A DNA stretch of 64,000 nucleotides from Pseudomonas sp. DY-1 (GCF_003626975.1 NZ_CP032616.1:1550001-1614000); one strand, 5' to 3'. Positions 34,538 through 45,022 are shown, numbered from the stretch's first letter. The notes: a model not told the origin generated them from the sequence alone. Numbers and translations: made by a program.

Positions 34538-35802
34538 ACGCCGCCTTTCGCGTCCTGGCCTTCAGGTTTGGCGCCCTGCAGTTGCTCGGTGGGCTGCACT
34601 GGAACCTCGTCGGCGTCATGCACCACTTCCACGTCGCTGCCGTCGCGCAGGCGGTCGGTACCTTCCAGCACGACGCGCTCGCCTGGCTGCAGACCGCTCT
34701 TGACCACCGTGCGCTCGCCGTCGTCCGGACCGGTTTCCAGCTTGCGGACCTTGACCTTCTTGTCGCCATCCATCACGTAGGCGAAGGTGCCCTGGCTGCC
34801 GAACTGCACGGCAGCCGAAGGAATCAGCACCGCCTGCGTCAGCAACTCGGCGCGCAGGCGGACATTGACGAACTGGTTGGGGAAGAGGATTTCGTCTTCG
34901 TTGGCGAAACGCGCCTTGAGTTTCAGGGTGCCGGTGGTGGTGTCGATCTGGTTGTCCAGGCTCTGCAGCACGCCTTCGGCCTGCTTGACCTTGTCGCCAC
35001 GGTCCCACGCCTCGACCACCAGGGGCTGGCCGGCACGGAAGCGGCTGACCACCTGCGGCAACTGGCCCTCGGGGAGGGTGAAGGCGACGCTGATGGGCTT
35101 GGTCTGGGTGATGACCACCAGCGGCGTGGTGTCGCCGCTGCTGACCAGGTTGCCGAGGTCCACCTGGCGCAGGCCGAGGCGACCGGAAATGGGCGCGCGC
35201 ACCTGGGTGAAACCGAGGTTCAGCCTGGCTGAAGCCACGGCCGCCTCGTCGGTCTTGATGGTCCCGCGGTACTGCGCCACCAGCGCTTCCTGGGTGTCCA
35301 GGGTCTGCTTGGCGATGCTGTCCTCGGCATAGAGGCCCTTGTAGCGGCCCAGGTCGATTTCGGCGTTCTTCAGTTGCGCGCGGTTTTGCGCCAGGGTGCC
35401 TTCGGCCTGTTGCAGGGCGACCTGGTAGGGACGCGGGTCGATCACCGCCAGCAGGTCGCCAGCCTTGACCTGTTGACCTTCCTCGAACTGCAGCTTGACC
35501 AGTTCACCATCGACACGACCGCGCACGTTCACGGTGTTCAGCGCAGTAACGGTGCCGAGAGCCTTGAGGTAAACCGGGAAGTCGCCCTGGCTGATGGTGG
35601 CGACACGCACCGGTACCGGTCCCGAGAAGGCACCGAATCCGGGGCGCCCGGCTCCCCCTCGGCCGTTCTGGTGGCCGGCTTTGGAGGCGGCTTCTGGCCA
35701 GAACCACCAGATCAGGACCAGCAGTGCCAACAGCGAGACGGCAATGACGAGCCAGTTACGGAGGGAACGGGAGTTCGGGGAAATCTCAGTGATCGGGGAC
35801 AT
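34534..35802 (-). CDS. muxA: RND periplasmic adaptor subunit MuxA
   Basis: A 422-residue membrane-fusion protein. A single N-terminal helix ([21 protein letters not shown]) precedes a Gly-rich linker, a lipoyl/beta-barrel scaffold ([58 protein letters not shown]) and an alpha-hairpin ([41 protein letters not shown]). I chose ATG 35802 because the upstream in-frame start at 35859 adds residues not seen in this family; the ribosome site is weak. It is the first gene of the operon. Confidence 0.92.
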   Translation of the reverse strand: MSPITEISPNSRSLRNWLVIAVSLLALLVLIWWFWPEAASKAGHQNGRGGAGRPGFGAFSGPVPVRVATISQGDFPVYLKALGTVTALNTVNVRGRVDGELVKLQFEEGQQVKAGDLLAVIDPRPYQVALQQAEGTLAQNRAQLKNAEIDLGRYKGLYAEDSIAKQTLDTQEALVAQYRGTIKTDEAAVASARLNLGFTQVRAPISGRLGLRQVDLGNLVSSGDTTPLVVITQTKPISVAFTLPEGQLPQVVSRFRAGQPLVVEAWDRGDKVKQAEGVLQSLDNQIDTTTGTLKLKARFANEDEILFPNQFVNVRLRAELLTQAVLIPSAAVQFGSQGTFAYVMDGDKKVKVRKLETGPDDGERTVVKSGLQPGERVVLEGTDRLRDGSDVEVVHDADEVPVQPTEQLQGAKPEGQDAKGGV

Positions 35803-35971
35803 GATTCGAGTCGAGGTATGCGAGAGCGTGAACGATAAGCAGTTGAAAGCAGAAGGCAAAGTCTATTTACCGGCTATTTACCTAGGCCTGACGCAGCGAA
35901 CTATCCTTACTGACCTGCGATTACCCTGCTTTTGCGGCCACAAGTGATTACACCGGGCCAGGGAGAGTTCC

Positions 35972-37405
35972 GTGTTCGAATGTTTCAGGCAGCGTTTTGC
36001 CGCCCTCAGGACAGGTGCCGAGGTCCATTCCTTGCGCATCGTCCGCCAGAGTTCCGAACAGGCCATGGTGCGCCGCGGCATCGCCGAGCCGCCGTCCCTG
36101 GGGCTGGACATGGGGGCGATGCTCAGCGTGCGCGTCGCTGGCGTGGAAGCCTATGCGGCCACTGCCGACCTCAGCCCCTCCGGGCTGCAACGGGCCCTGG
36201 ACAAGGCCGAGGAGCTGGCCCGGCAGATCGCCCGCTACGCCCTGGTGGACCAGAGCCGACTCGAGTCGCCCCGAGGAAGTGCGGACTACCGTTCACCGGG
36301 ACTGGAGCAGCCCTTCCCCAGCCTCGCCGAACGCTTCGAACTGCTGGCCGAGGAATCGGCGCGAATCCCCAATGACGCGCGCCTGGTCAACTGGAGCCTC
36401 TATCTCGACAGCCAGCGCCATGAGCAGCTCTACCTCAACAGTGCCGGCGCCGAGCAATGGCAGGACCTGCGCTTCACCTACCCCGGCATCAGCGTCACCG
36501 CTTTCGACGGCAGTGACAGCCAGACTCGCAGCTTCGGCGGCTACGGCAGTGGCCAGCAAGGCGGCACCGAAGTGCTGCAGCGCCTGGGTTTCGTCGGCGC
36601 CGCTGAGCGCGTGGCCGACGAGGCGCTGCAACTGCTGCTGGCGCCCAATACCCCCAGCGGGATCACCGACCTCTTGCTGATGCCGGACCAGATGATGCTG
36701 CAGATCCACGAGTCCATCGGCCACCCGCTGGAGCTTGACCGCATCCTCGGCGACGAACGCAACTATGCCGGCACCAGTTTCATCGGCCTGGAGGACTTCG
36801 GCCGCTATCAATACGGCTCGCCGCTGCTGAATGTCAGCTTCGATCCAGGCATCCCGGAAGAGTTGGCCAGTTACAGCCACGATGACGACGGCCGGCTGGC
36901 AAGCAAGGAAATGCTCATCCGGGATGGCGTGCTCCTGCGCCCGCTCGGCGGCGCCCTGTCCCAGCAACGCAGCGGCCTGCCGGGCGTGGCCAACAGCCGG
37001 GCGAGCAGCTGGAATCGCGCCCCCATCGACCGCATGGCCAATCTCAACCTGGAGCCGGGCGACCAGAGCCTGACCCAGCTCATCGGCGGCATCGAGCGCG
37101 GCGTCCTGATGAGCACCAATCGCTCCTGGTCCATCGATGACGCCCGTAACAAGTTCCAGTTCGGCTGCGAGTGGGGTCGGCTGATCGAGGATGGCGAACT
37201 CCGGGGCGTGGTAAAGAACCCCAACTATCGCGGGGTTTCCGCGCAGTTCTGGCGCAACCTCGCCGCAGTGGGCAATGCCAGCACCTTCGAGGTCCATGGC
37301 ACGCCCTATTGCGGCAAGGGCGAGCCGAACCAGGTGGTGCGCGTGGGCCATGCCTCGCCCGCATGCGTCTTCAGACAAGTGGAAGTCTTTGGAGGAGCCC
37401 AGTGA
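35972..37405 (+). CDS. TldD-like metalloprotease subunit
   Basis: A 477-residue protein of the TldD/PmbA (modulator of DNA gyrase) family. The TldD zinc-protease motif HEXXXH is present as IHESIGHPLELDRILGDERNYAG (His246, Glu247, His251), with the C-terminal HGTPYCGKGEPNQVV typical of the active subunit. It starts with GTG at 35972 behind CAGGGAGAG. Its stop overlaps the ATG of the next, PmbA/TldE-like gene (TGATG), as expected for the heterodimeric protease. It looks like a paralogue of canonical TldD; the peptide substrate is unknown. Confidence 0.85.
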   Translation: MFECFRQRFAALRTGAEVHSLRIVRQSSEQAMVRRGIAEPPSLGLDMGAMLSVRVAGVEAYAATADLSPSGLQRALDKAEELARQIARYALVDQSRLESPRGSADYRSPGLEQPFPSLAERFELLAEESARIPNDARLVNWSLYLDSQRHEQLYLNSAGAEQWQDLRFTYPGISVTAFDGSDSQTRSFGGYGSGQQGGTEVLQRLGFVGAAERVADEALQLLLAPNTPSGITDLLLMPDQMMLQIHESIGHPLELDRILGDERNYAGTSFIGLEDFGRYQYGSPLLNVSFDPGIPEELASYSHDDDGRLASKEMLIRDGVLLRPLGGALSQQRSGLPGVANSRASSWNRAPIDRMANLNLEPGDQSLTQLIGGIERGVLMSTNRSWSIDDARNKFQFGCEWGRLIEDGELRGVVKNPNYRGVSAQFWRNLAAVGNASTFEVHGTPYCGKGEPNQVVRVGHASPACVFRQVEVFGGAQ

Positions 37406-38733
37406 TGGCTGACGCAGAATCCCGCTTCACCGCCCTGGCCGAAAGCCTGAACGCCAACCTGCAGGCCGGCGAGGATTTCAGCCTCTGGTACAGCGGCGAG
37501 GAGTCCGAGTTCATTCGTTTCAACCGTGCCCAGGTGCGCCAGGCGGGGCACGTGACCCAGGGCACCGGCCGCCTGCGGCTGATCCGCGACGATCGCAGCG
37601 CGGAGATCGCCATCGCGTTATCCGGCGATCCGGAAAGCGACCGCCAGCATCTGGCCGAAGGCCTGGTGCAGCTGCGCCTGGTGATCTGCCAGTTGCAGCC
37701 GGACCCTTACCTGCAAGTGGAGCGCTCCGCCTGGCATCGTCGTTCGGTAGACGAAGCCACCCTTCCCGACTGCGCCAGCGTGCTGGCCGGGATCGACGAA
37801 GCGGCCAACGGCCTCGACCTGGTGGGTATCTACGCCGCCGGCCCGTTGTACCGGGGTTTCGCCAATAGCTTCGGCGCCCTCGGATGGCACGCAGCACACT
37901 GCTTCAACTTCGACTGGAGCCTGTTCCACGCCAATCACCAGGCGGTGAAGGCCGATTACGCCGGCGCACGCTGGGACGCCAATGAGTTTGCCAGTCGCTT
38001 CGACAATGCCCGCCGGCAACTGGAGTATCTGGGCAAGCCAGTGCGTCACCTGCACCCCGGCGACTACCGCGCCTACCTGGCCCCGGCCGCCCTGGACGAA
38101 GTGTTGGGCATGCTCTCCTGGACTGGTTTTTCAGCCCGCGCCCTGGCCAACAAGGAAAGCCCTCTGCAGCGCCTGCATGACGGCAGCGCCCACTTGAGTC
38201 CGCTACTCAACCTCGACGAACAGGTTGCCGGCGCCCTGGCCCCGGCCTTCGGCCCAGAGGGAGCCCCGCGCAGCGATGTGTCACTGGTGCGCGGCGGCAA
38301 GCTCACCGGGCAACTGGTCTATCCCCGCAGCGCGCGCGAATACGACCTGCAGGCCAACTGCGCCGACGCCAACGAAGCCACCCAGTCACTGGTGATGGGC
38401 GCTGGCACGCTTCCCCTGGAAAACGTGCTGGAGCGCCTTGGTAACGGTCTCTACATCGGCAATCTCTGGTACCTGAACTGGTCCGACCTGCCTGCCGCAC
38501 GCATGACCGGCATGACCCGCTTCGCCACATTCTGGGTGGAAGACGGCCAGATCCAGGCGCCAGTGGACACCATGCGTTTCGATGACAGCCTGTTCAACCT
38601 GCTCGGCGACCAGTTGGAAGAGCTGACCCAGGAGCGACAGTTGCGCTTGTCCAACAGCACCTACGGCGAGCGCCAGACCTGGTCAGCACTGCTGCCGGGA
38701 GCACTGGTCAGAAACCTGAAACTGACGCTGTAG
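37405..38733 (+). CDS. TldE/PmbA-like protease partner subunit
   Basis: A 442-residue protein of the TldE/PmbA half of the family. It shows the modulator-of-gyrase layout (SGEESEFIRFNRAQVRQAGHVTQGTGRLRLIR at the start, GAGTLPLENVLERLGNGLYIGNLWYLNWSD and MTGMTRFATFWVEDGQIQAPVDTMRF at the end) but no HEXXXH, consistent with a non-catalytic partner. Start and stop of the two genes overlap. Together they should form a heterodimer that degrades or trims small peptides. Confidence 0.82.
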   Translation: MADAESRFTALAESLNANLQAGEDFSLWYSGEESEFIRFNRAQVRQAGHVTQGTGRLRLIRDDRSAEIAIALSGDPESDRQHLAEGLVQLRLVICQLQPDPYLQVERSAWHRRSVDEATLPDCASVLAGIDEAANGLDLVGIYAAGPLYRGFANSFGALGWHAAHCFNFDWSLFHANHQAVKADYAGARWDANEFASRFDNARRQLEYLGKPVRHLHPGDYRAYLAPAALDEVLGMLSWTGFSARALANKESPLQRLHDGSAHLSPLLNLDEQVAGALAPAFGPEGAPRSDVSLVRGGKLTGQLVYPRSAREYDLQANCADANEATQSLVMGAGTLPLENVLERLGNGLYIGNLWYLNWSDLPAARMTGMTRFATFWVEDGQIQAPVDTMRFDDSLFNLLGDQLEELTQERQLRLSNSTYGERQTWSALLPGALVRNLKLTL

Positions 38734-38741
38734 CCCTGCCC

Positions 38742-38781
38742 TGTGGGAGGGATTTCAATCGCGAATGAATTCGCTCCCACA
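38742..38781. repeat. REP-type palindrome pair
   Basis: TGTGGGAGGGATTTCAATCG (38742-38761) continues into CGAATGAATTCGCTCCCACA (38762-38781). The outer ends are complementary (TGTGGGAG/CTCCCACA), so the whole can fold as one hairpin after the TldE-like gene. Confidence 0.65.
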
Positions 38782-38813
38782 GATCAGCCTCAACCCCACA
38801 GCGCGCAAGAAAA

Positions 38814-38836
38814 AAGGGAGGCCATAGGCCTCCCTT
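38814..38836 (-). terminator. Rho-independent terminator of tpx
   Basis: AAGGGAGGCC (38814-38823), loop ATA and GGCCTCCCTT (38827-38836). Read on the minus strand, the stem is followed by a T-run (TTTTTT from the plus-strand AAAAAA at 38809-38815), 17 bp after the tpx stop. Confidence 0.85.
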
Positions 38837-38853
38837 CTTCATTTCATCTTGCC

Positions 38854-39351
38854 TTACAGGGCAGCGATGGCAGCCGCGTAGTCAGGCTCGTCGGCGATTT
38901 CGCCTACCAGCTCGCTATGCAGCACCTTGTCGTTCTCGTCCAGAACCACTACGGCACGGGCGGCAATGCCAGCCAGCGGGCCGTTGGCGATGGCGACGCC
39001 GTAGTCCTTGAGGAAGCTGGCACCGCGCATGGTGGACAGGTTCACCACGTTCTCCAGGCCTTCGGCGCCGCAGAAGCGCTTCTGGGCGAACGGCAGGTCG
39101 GCGGAGATGCACAGCACCACGGTGTTCGCCAGTTTGCTGGCCTCGACGTTGAACTTGCGCACGGACGTGGCGCAGGTCGGAGTGTCAACGCTCGGGAAGA
39201 TATTGAGCACCTTGCGCTTGCCGCTCAGGCTGGCCAGGGTCACGTCGGACAGGTCGCCGCCAACCAGACTGAAGGCCGGGGCTTGCTGGCCTTTCTGCGG
39301 CAGTTGGCCGTCAACGTTGATCGGATTGCCCTTGAGGGTTACTTGAGCCAT
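38854..39351 (-). CDS. tpx: Thiol peroxidase
   Basis: A 165-residue atypical two-cysteine peroxiredoxin that reduces hydrogen and alkyl peroxides using thioredoxin. The peroxidatic Cys is in [15 protein letters not shown] (Cys60) and the resolving Cys in QKRFCGAEG (Cys94), the expected spacing. It has full family length, a good terminator downstream and is monocistronic. Tpx acts in the periplasm in E. coli but carries no signal peptide here, so location is left open. Confidence 0.95.
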   Translation of the reverse strand: MAQVTLKGNPINVDGQLPQKGQQAPAFSLVGGDLSDVTLASLSGKRKVLNIFPSVDTPTCATSVRKFNVEASKLANTVVLCISADLPFAQKRFCGAEGLENVVNLSTMRGASFLKDYGVAIANGPLAGIAARAVVVLDENDKVLHSELVGEIADEPDYAAAIAAL

Positions 39352-39545
39352 TGCATGGGTCCTTGTTTCAGGTGGTGTTGTAGTAAAGCGCTGAGTTAAT
39401 CACGGGTCAGGGAAAATGTCCTGACTTTTGAGTCAGCCCGGCGCGGGAGAATTCGACTGGATGCTAGCGCATCCCAACTACTGGATGAATGCAGGGTGGA
39501 TGTCGTTTTTTGCATCCATCAATGGTTGCCAATTCAGGCTTCTAT

Positions 39546-39571
39546 GGTGGATCGATGAAGCGTGATCCACC
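39546..39571. repeat. Hairpin element downstream of tamB
   Basis: GGTGGATC (39546-39553) and GATCCACC (39564-39571) form an 8-bp stem. A second GGATG/GCATCC-type element lies at about 39490-39525. Both resemble dispersed GGTGGAT hairpins of Pseudomonas intergenic DNA. The gap 39352-39598 holds no gene that I can support. Confidence 0.45.
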
Positions 39572-39598
39572 CTTGGATGCCCATCTCAAGGGCCGCGT

Positions 39599-42500
39599 TC
39601 AGAAATCCCGCTTGTAGAAGAGATCCAGTGAACTCGCCAAGCCACTGGCGGCCTCCAGGTAAAGACGCTTGGTCAGCTCGTAGCGCAGCGCCACCACGCT
39701 GGTGGAGTCCACCACCCCGAGTCCGTAACGGATGCTCAGGCGATCGGTAATCTGCCCCAGGGCGCCATCATCATCGAGTTGAAGGTCCTTGAGGCCGAGA
39801 CTCTGGGCCAGTTCGCTGGTCAACGAAGCACTCCCGGAAAGGCCCATGGCCAATGCCGCGCGGCCCACGGCGTTGCCGTCACCTTCACTGGTGTTCATCG
39901 GCCGGCCGAGAATCAGATAGGACAGCGCCTGCTCCTGGCTCATGGCCGGATTGGAGAACACTTCGGTAGCGGGTTCGTCGGCACGACCATTCAGCCGCAC
40001 GCCTGCAGTGACGTCGCCAATGACGCGGACGGCTTCCACATCCAGGTAGGGCTGATCCAGCGGGCCGGCGAACAGCAGACGCGCACGGCGCAGGTCGAGG
40101 CGCTGGCCATACGCCCGATAACGACCGTTCTTCAGTACCAGCTCACCGTTGCCAGTGAGGTTGTCGCCAACCTTGAGATGCCCCTGGAGGTCTGCGGTCA
40201 GGCCGAAGCCGGAAAACTGCAGGCGGTCCTGGCCGACTTCCACATCCACGTTCATGGCCATCTGCAGCGGCTGTTGCTCTGCCTCCTGCTCGCCGACCAC
40301 ACGGGCATCCGGGGAGACCTTGACCGCTTGCGGCGGCAGCTCGCGGACTTTGATCTTGCCTCGCGGCACCTGCACCTTGCCACTCACGGAGAGGCGATCA
40401 CCGGACAGTCCGATGTTCAAGTCCGGCTCCACTTCCAGGTTGGCGTAAGGTTCCACCACCAGCGGCAGGCGAGTGCCACGCAACGCGAGATCGAGGTCCA
40501 GACCCTGAGCCCAGGCGAGACTGCCGGACAGGCTGCCCTGGCCTTGCTCGCCACTGCGCCATTGCCCGCTCAGTTCCATGTTCTCGCCGGCGATTCGTGC
40601 GTCCAGGCCCAGGTTCTCGAAGCTCATGGGCAGGTCGCCACCACCGATTCGACCATCCGCCAGTCGCAAGTTGCCCAGGACATAGGGAGCCTGCAGGGTA
40701 CCGCTCAGGCTGCCGGCACCTTCAAGGCGGCCTTCAAGGCTTTCCACCTTGGGTACGAAGGGACGCAGCACCGCAAGGTCCAGTCCGTCCAGGCGGAACT
40801 GTCCGGACAGCGGTTTGTTCGCAGGACGCGGATCGATTCGCGCATCCAGCTGCAATTCGCCAAGGCCTTGACCCTGGAAGCTCAGCTGGTTGTCGATTCG
40901 CTGTGGACGCAGGGTGCTATCGAGCAGCAGGCGCTGGTAGGGGAAATCGACCCAGCGATCTTCTTCCTTCAGGCGCAGCACGCCGCTCCCGGCGTCCAGG
41001 GTGATCTGGCCGTTCGGGCCGCTGGCGGGCAGGTCGAGCTTGAGGTCGCCGTTGAGTTGGCCCTGCCAGGCGAAGTCCTCTGGTAACCAGCGCGCGAGGC
41101 TGGCCAGGGGGAAGTCGCGCAGGCGGTAATCCAGCTTTGGCTCAGGCATCAGGCGCTGTTCCCCGCCGCAGAGGCTCGCCGGGCCCGAGCGCCAGCAATG
41201 GGCGCCGAAGTTCAGCTTGCCGTCGGCCAGTCGCTCCAGTCGCGCAGGGGCTTCCAGGCGCCAGTCCTGGCCACCGGCCTGGACTTCCCCCCGGGCAAGG
41301 CGACCGCGCCAGTTGCCGCCGTCCAGCTTGCCATCCAGGGCCAACAGCAGATCGAGCATCGGCCCCTTGAGGTTCATTTCGAGTTGCTGGCGTATCCGGT
41401 CGCCAGAACCGTCAGCCGTGAGCGTGCCGAACTCGTTGTCACCGGAAGCGAGGCCATCCACCTGCAACTGCACGCGGCCACGTTGGGCGGCGTCGAGCTG
41501 GGCATCCAGCTTCAGCTTGTCGAGGCGGTTGTCGCCCTGCCCCATCCGTTCACCGGTCAGTGCCAGCTTGCCCTGCGGCGCTTTCAGCGTGCCAGCGAGG
41601 TCGAGGCGCCCCTGGACCTTGCCGAAGAGTTTCGGCCAGAGCTGCCCAAGACGATTCAGGGCTAGGTCGAGATGGCCGCTGAGCTTCTGGTCCAACTGCC
41701 CTCGCCCCTCGATCCGGTTGTCACCCAGGCGCGCCTGCAGTGCATTGAGCAGCCAGCGCTCGCCGGCACCTTCGGCTTTGGCCTGAAGCACAGCCGGCTG
41801 GCCGCGCAGCTGGCCATTGAGGTCGAGGTCGGCATTCAGCTCCAGTCGCTGGTCGCGCCAAGCCCCCCTTGATTGCAGCTTGCCAGCCAGTTTGCCGGGC
41901 AGTTCGGCCAGCCAGTAGGAAGGGTCCAGCTCGCTCAGGGCCAGTTGGCTGTCCCAGCCTACGCCGTTGGCGAAATCAACTTTCACCTGGCCCTGCGCCC
42001 GCCCCCGCCCGGCTTTAAGCAGCAGGTCGGGCAGGTTGACGCTGGCGAGGTCTCCAACCACCGGACTGCCAATGCTGAAGTCGCCCGCCGGCCCCTTGAG
42101 GCTGGCTTCGAACCTGCCCTCATAGCGCGACGCGGCATAGCGCGCCTCGGCATCGAGCTGATGCAGCTCCACTGGCGGAGGTTGCTCCTGGGGGAACAGC
42201 CGTTGCCAGGGGAAATCACGCCATTGCAGGCGGCTGTCGATGGCCAGCTCCTGCTGCCAGTCGACCCGCCCCTGCAGCGCCAGGGTCTGCTGGGCATCAC
42301 CAGTGAGCAGTAGCTGCTGGATGTCCGCGCCGTTGGCATCGACTCGCCCAGCCAAGTCCAGCGCTACGGCGCCACCTTCACCCGGGAGGCTGGCCTTGCC
42401 CTGCACGGCGTAACCCGCCTGGAGATCGCCCTTGGCGTCCAGGACCACCTGGTTGAGGGTCAGGGTATCCGGCAGCTCTGTGCTGGCCTTGAAACCATCG

Positions 42501-43246
42501 GCCCGCAGGGTGGCGCTGGCCGGCAGGTTCTCCGCCAGGGGGCGCAGCTCGCCGTCGAGGCGGCCGTTGAGGTAGCCACTGCTATCGGCCTGGAGCCGGA
42601 TCGCTGACTGCAGCTCGCCGTCCGCCTTCAGCATCAGCGTCCACGGTCCCTCTCCCGGCGCGGGTAGCTGCAGGCTGCCCTGCAGGGCCAGGGGCCAATT
42701 ACCTTCGGGGTGCAGCCTGCCGTGGAGATCCAGGGCCAGATCATCGCGGCGCAGCTTGAGACGTTCGAGGTTCACGCCATCCGCTTGCCATCGCGCAACC
42801 AGCTCCAGCTGCTGCAGCTGGTCATTGCCGTCGAGCAGAAAGCGGCCAATTCGCGCTTGCCTGACTTCCAGCGCCAACGGTAAACGCAGCGCCGGCAGAC
42901 TGATGGGGCCGCCGCTTTCTACATCCCGGGTGGGAGGCAGATCGAGGTGAATGCTGTCGCTGGACAGCTCGTTGATGCAGAGGGTGCGACGCAGCAGACA
43001 GGCGGGATTCCAGTCCAGCATTGGCGCTTCCAGTTTCAGGACGGTGCCATCCTGCTGCCACGACATTCGGGTGGCACTCCAGCGGCCACCCAGGGTGCCT
43101 CTGTAGTCGTCCACTTCCAGTCCCGGCAGTTGGCCCAGGGCCCAGCGGCCACCGGCTTCGGTGAACAGCAGTGCTGCCGGAATCGCCACCGCCGCCGCAA
43201 GAACAGCGGCCAGCCCCGCAAGGCCGTACTTCACACTGCGCCTCAC
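39599..43246 (-). CDS. tamB: Translocation and assembly module inner-membrane subunit TamB
   Basis: A 1215-residue protein. A single N-terminal helix (YGLAGLAAVLAAAVAIPAALLF) anchors it in the inner membrane, and the rest is a long repetitive beta-strand region typical of the AsmA/DUF490 lipid-bridge proteins. The C-terminal conserved domain ends with ASSLDLFYKRDF. With TamA it supports insertion of some outer-membrane proteins and phospholipid transport to the outer membrane. Its start overlaps the tamA stop by 4 bp. Confidence 0.93.
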   Translation of the reverse strand: MRRSVKYGLAGLAAVLAAAVAIPAALLFTEAGGRWALGQLPGLEVDDYRGTLGGRWSATRMSWQQDGTVLKLEAPMLDWNPACLLRRTLCINELSSDSIHLDLPPTRDVESGGPISLPALRLPLALEVRQARIGRFLLDGNDQLQQLELVARWQADGVNLERLKLRRDDLALDLHGRLHPEGNWPLALQGSLQLPAPGEGPWTLMLKADGELQSAIRLQADSSGYLNGRLDGELRPLAENLPASATLRADGFKASTELPDTLTLNQVVLDAKGDLQAGYAVQGKASLPGEGGAVALDLAGRVDANGADIQQLLLTGDAQQTLALQGRVDWQQELAIDSRLQWRDFPWQRLFPQEQPPPVELHQLDAEARYAASRYEGRFEASLKGPAGDFSIGSPVVGDLASVNLPDLLLKAGRGRAQGQVKVDFANGVGWDSQLALSELDPSYWLAELPGKLAGKLQSRGAWRDQRLELNADLDLNGQLRGQPAVLQAKAEGAGERWLLNALQARLGDNRIEGRGQLDQKLSGHLDLALNRLGQLWPKLFGKVQGRLDLAGTLKAPQGKLALTGERMGQGDNRLDKLKLDAQLDAAQRGRVQLQVDGLASGDNEFGTLTADGSGDRIRQQLEMNLKGPMLDLLLALDGKLDGGNWRGRLARGEVQAGGQDWRLEAPARLERLADGKLNFGAHCWRSGPASLCGGEQRLMPEPKLDYRLRDFPLASLARWLPEDFAWQGQLNGDLKLDLPASGPNGQITLDAGSGVLRLKEEDRWVDFPYQRLLLDSTLRPQRIDNQLSFQGQGLGELQLDARIDPRPANKPLSGQFRLDGLDLAVLRPFVPKVESLEGRLEGAGSLSGTLQAPYVLGNLRLADGRIGGGDLPMSFENLGLDARIAGENMELSGQWRSGEQGQGSLSGSLAWAQGLDLDLALRGTRLPLVVEPYANLEVEPDLNIGLSGDRLSVSGKVQVPRGKIKVRELPPQAVKVSPDARVVGEQEAEQQPLQMAMNVDVEVGQDRLQFSGFGLTADLQGHLKVGDNLTGNGELVLKNGRYRAYGQRLDLRRARLLFAGPLDQPYLDVEAVRVIGDVTAGVRLNGRADEPATEVFSNPAMSQEQALSYLILGRPMNTSEGDGNAVGRAALAMGLSGSASLTSELAQSLGLKDLQLDDDGALGQITDRLSIRYGLGVVDSTSVVALRYELTKRLYLEAASGLASSLDLFYKRDF

Positions 43247-44973
43247 AGCTCGGGCCCCATGGAAAAGTGGATACGGAAGCCGCCTGGATCATCCAGGGCC
43301 TTGGCCACGTCCAGGCGAATGGGCCCCACCGGAGAAACCCAGCGCACGCCAATGCCGGCGCCGGTCTTCATCGCCGCATTGAGGGAATCCATGGCATTGC
43401 CACGGTCGACGAAACCCGCCAGACGCCACTTCTCGGCGACCGGATACTGGTACTCGGCGCTGCCCACCAGCAGGTAGCGGCCGCCAACCTTGTTGCCGCT
43501 GCTGTCTTCCGGCGAAAGGGTCTGGTAGTCATAGCCGCGCACGCTCTGGTCGCCACCGGCGAAGAAGCGCAGGGACGGCGGGATGGCGTCGAAATCAGTG
43601 GTGGCGATGCCGCCCGCCTGCACCCGGCCCAGCACGCGATGGCCACCGGGCAAGGTGTAGAGCCCCTTGGCCATGGCGCTGGCATAGGTGAAGTCGGTGT
43701 CTGAGAGGATGCCCTCCTTGGCGCCACGCACGTCGAACTGCAGCGAATAGCCACGATTGGGGTCGAGCTTGTTGTCACCGCGGGTTACGCCGTAGCTGAT
43801 ACCGGGAATGAGGAAGCTGCTGCGCCCGTCGTCGCTGCCATCGCCGAAGTCGAAGGTTTCCTGCTCCCAGCGCAGCGAGACCACCCGTTGCCAGTCGCTG
43901 GGCAGCTTGGACTGCCACTGGCCCCCGATGGTGAAGCGCCGACTGTCCACGTCCACCAGGTTTTCCCGTTGCAGGCCGGTAGAGAAGCGCAGCGTGTCAG
44001 TGAGCGGCGGGTCCAGGGGAATCTCGTACCAGGTGCCGACGCTCTGTCGTACCGGCGACACTTCGGTCTCGGCGCCCAGGCGGTGGCCCTGCCGGTTGAT
44101 CCAGTGGCGAGTCCAGTTGGCACGGGCACGCGGGCCCACGTCGGTGGAAAAACCGATGCCCAGGCCAACGGTACGCGGCTTCACCGTCGCCAGTTTCACC
44201 TTCACGGGAATCACCTGGCCGGCGCCCTTCACCGGGCTGGCATCCACCCGGACCTCGTCAAAGTAGCCGCTGGCCTGCAGATGTTGACTGAGCTTGGCGA
44301 CCTGGTCGGAGTCGTAGGGCGTGTTGGCTGGAAATGGCACCAGACGTGCCAGCAGATCGGGATCGAATGGAGTATCGCCATCGAAACTGACAGCACCCAG
44401 GCTGTAGCGCGGACCGCTGTCATAGATGAGCTCGATATCCGCCACCCCGGCGCGCGGGTCGATATCCAGTCGCTGACGCTTGAAGCGTCCGTCGAAGAAG
44501 CCGTAGCGCAGTCCCTGATTCTGGATCAGTTTCTTGGCGTCCTCGTAGGCGCCGTGGTTGAGTTGCGCACCGGTTTTCAGCGCCTTGCTATCGGGAACGC
44601 GAAACGCCTTCAGCGCGCCGGCCTCGCCCTCGATCCGCACCACTACGTTGCGCAGCCGCACCGGCTCACCGGGAACCACCAGCAGGTGCAGGGCGGGGTC
44701 CTTGCCACCTTCGACGCGGCTGTCGATCTCGGCCTGGTAATAGCCGAGCGCCTGAGCGGCCTGGCGCGCCTGGTCCTCGGCTGAACGCCGGAAACGTCGC
44801 AGGTCTTCTTCCTTGCGGTCGCCAAGGGCGCCGATATAGGCCTCGATATTGGCCTTCAACGGCGCATTGGCAGGTTCGACTTTCACGTCCAGCCTGGCCT
44901 TGGCCAGCGCCAGAGTGCTTGTGCAGAGCAGGACCAACAGCAGCGGCCCGCGCAATCCTTGGCAGAAATTCAT
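43243..44973 (-). CDS. tamA: Translocation and assembly module outer-membrane subunit TamA
   Basis: A 576-residue Omp85 protein. A signal peptide (NFCQGLRGPLLLVLLCTSTLALA) precedes three POTRA domains (about residues 25-260) and a 16-strand barrel with the Omp85 motif (RFFAGGDQSVRGYDYQTLSPED) and a C-terminal IRLDVAKALDDPGGFRIHFSMGPEL. I chose ATG 44973, because an in-frame start six codons upstream adds residues before a good signal sequence. It forms an operon with tamB. Confidence 0.93.
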   Translation of the reverse strand: MNFCQGLRGPLLLVLLCTSTLALAKARLDVKVEPANAPLKANIEAYIGALGDRKEEDLRRFRRSAEDQARQAAQALGYYQAEIDSRVEGGKDPALHLLVVPGEPVRLRNVVVRIEGEAGALKAFRVPDSKALKTGAQLNHGAYEDAKKLIQNQGLRYGFFDGRFKRQRLDIDPRAGVADIELIYDSGPRYSLGAVSFDGDTPFDPDLLARLVPFPANTPYDSDQVAKLSQHLQASGYFDEVRVDASPVKGAGQVIPVKVKLATVKPRTVGLGIGFSTDVGPRARANWTRHWINRQGHRLGAETEVSPVRQSVGTWYEIPLDPPLTDTLRFSTGLQRENLVDVDSRRFTIGGQWQSKLPSDWQRVVSLRWEQETFDFGDGSDDGRSSFLIPGISYGVTRGDNKLDPNRGYSLQFDVRGAKEGILSDTDFTYASAMAKGLYTLPGGHRVLGRVQAGGIATTDFDAIPPSLRFFAGGDQSVRGYDYQTLSPEDSSGNKVGGRYLLVGSAEYQYPVAEKWRLAGFVDRGNAMDSLNAAMKTGAGIGVRWVSPVGPIRLDVAKALDDPGGFRIHFSMGPEL

Positions 44974-45022
44974 GGGGCGAAATCCTACCACGGCATTTCG
45001 CCCTTTCTGTCGGAAATGCGAA

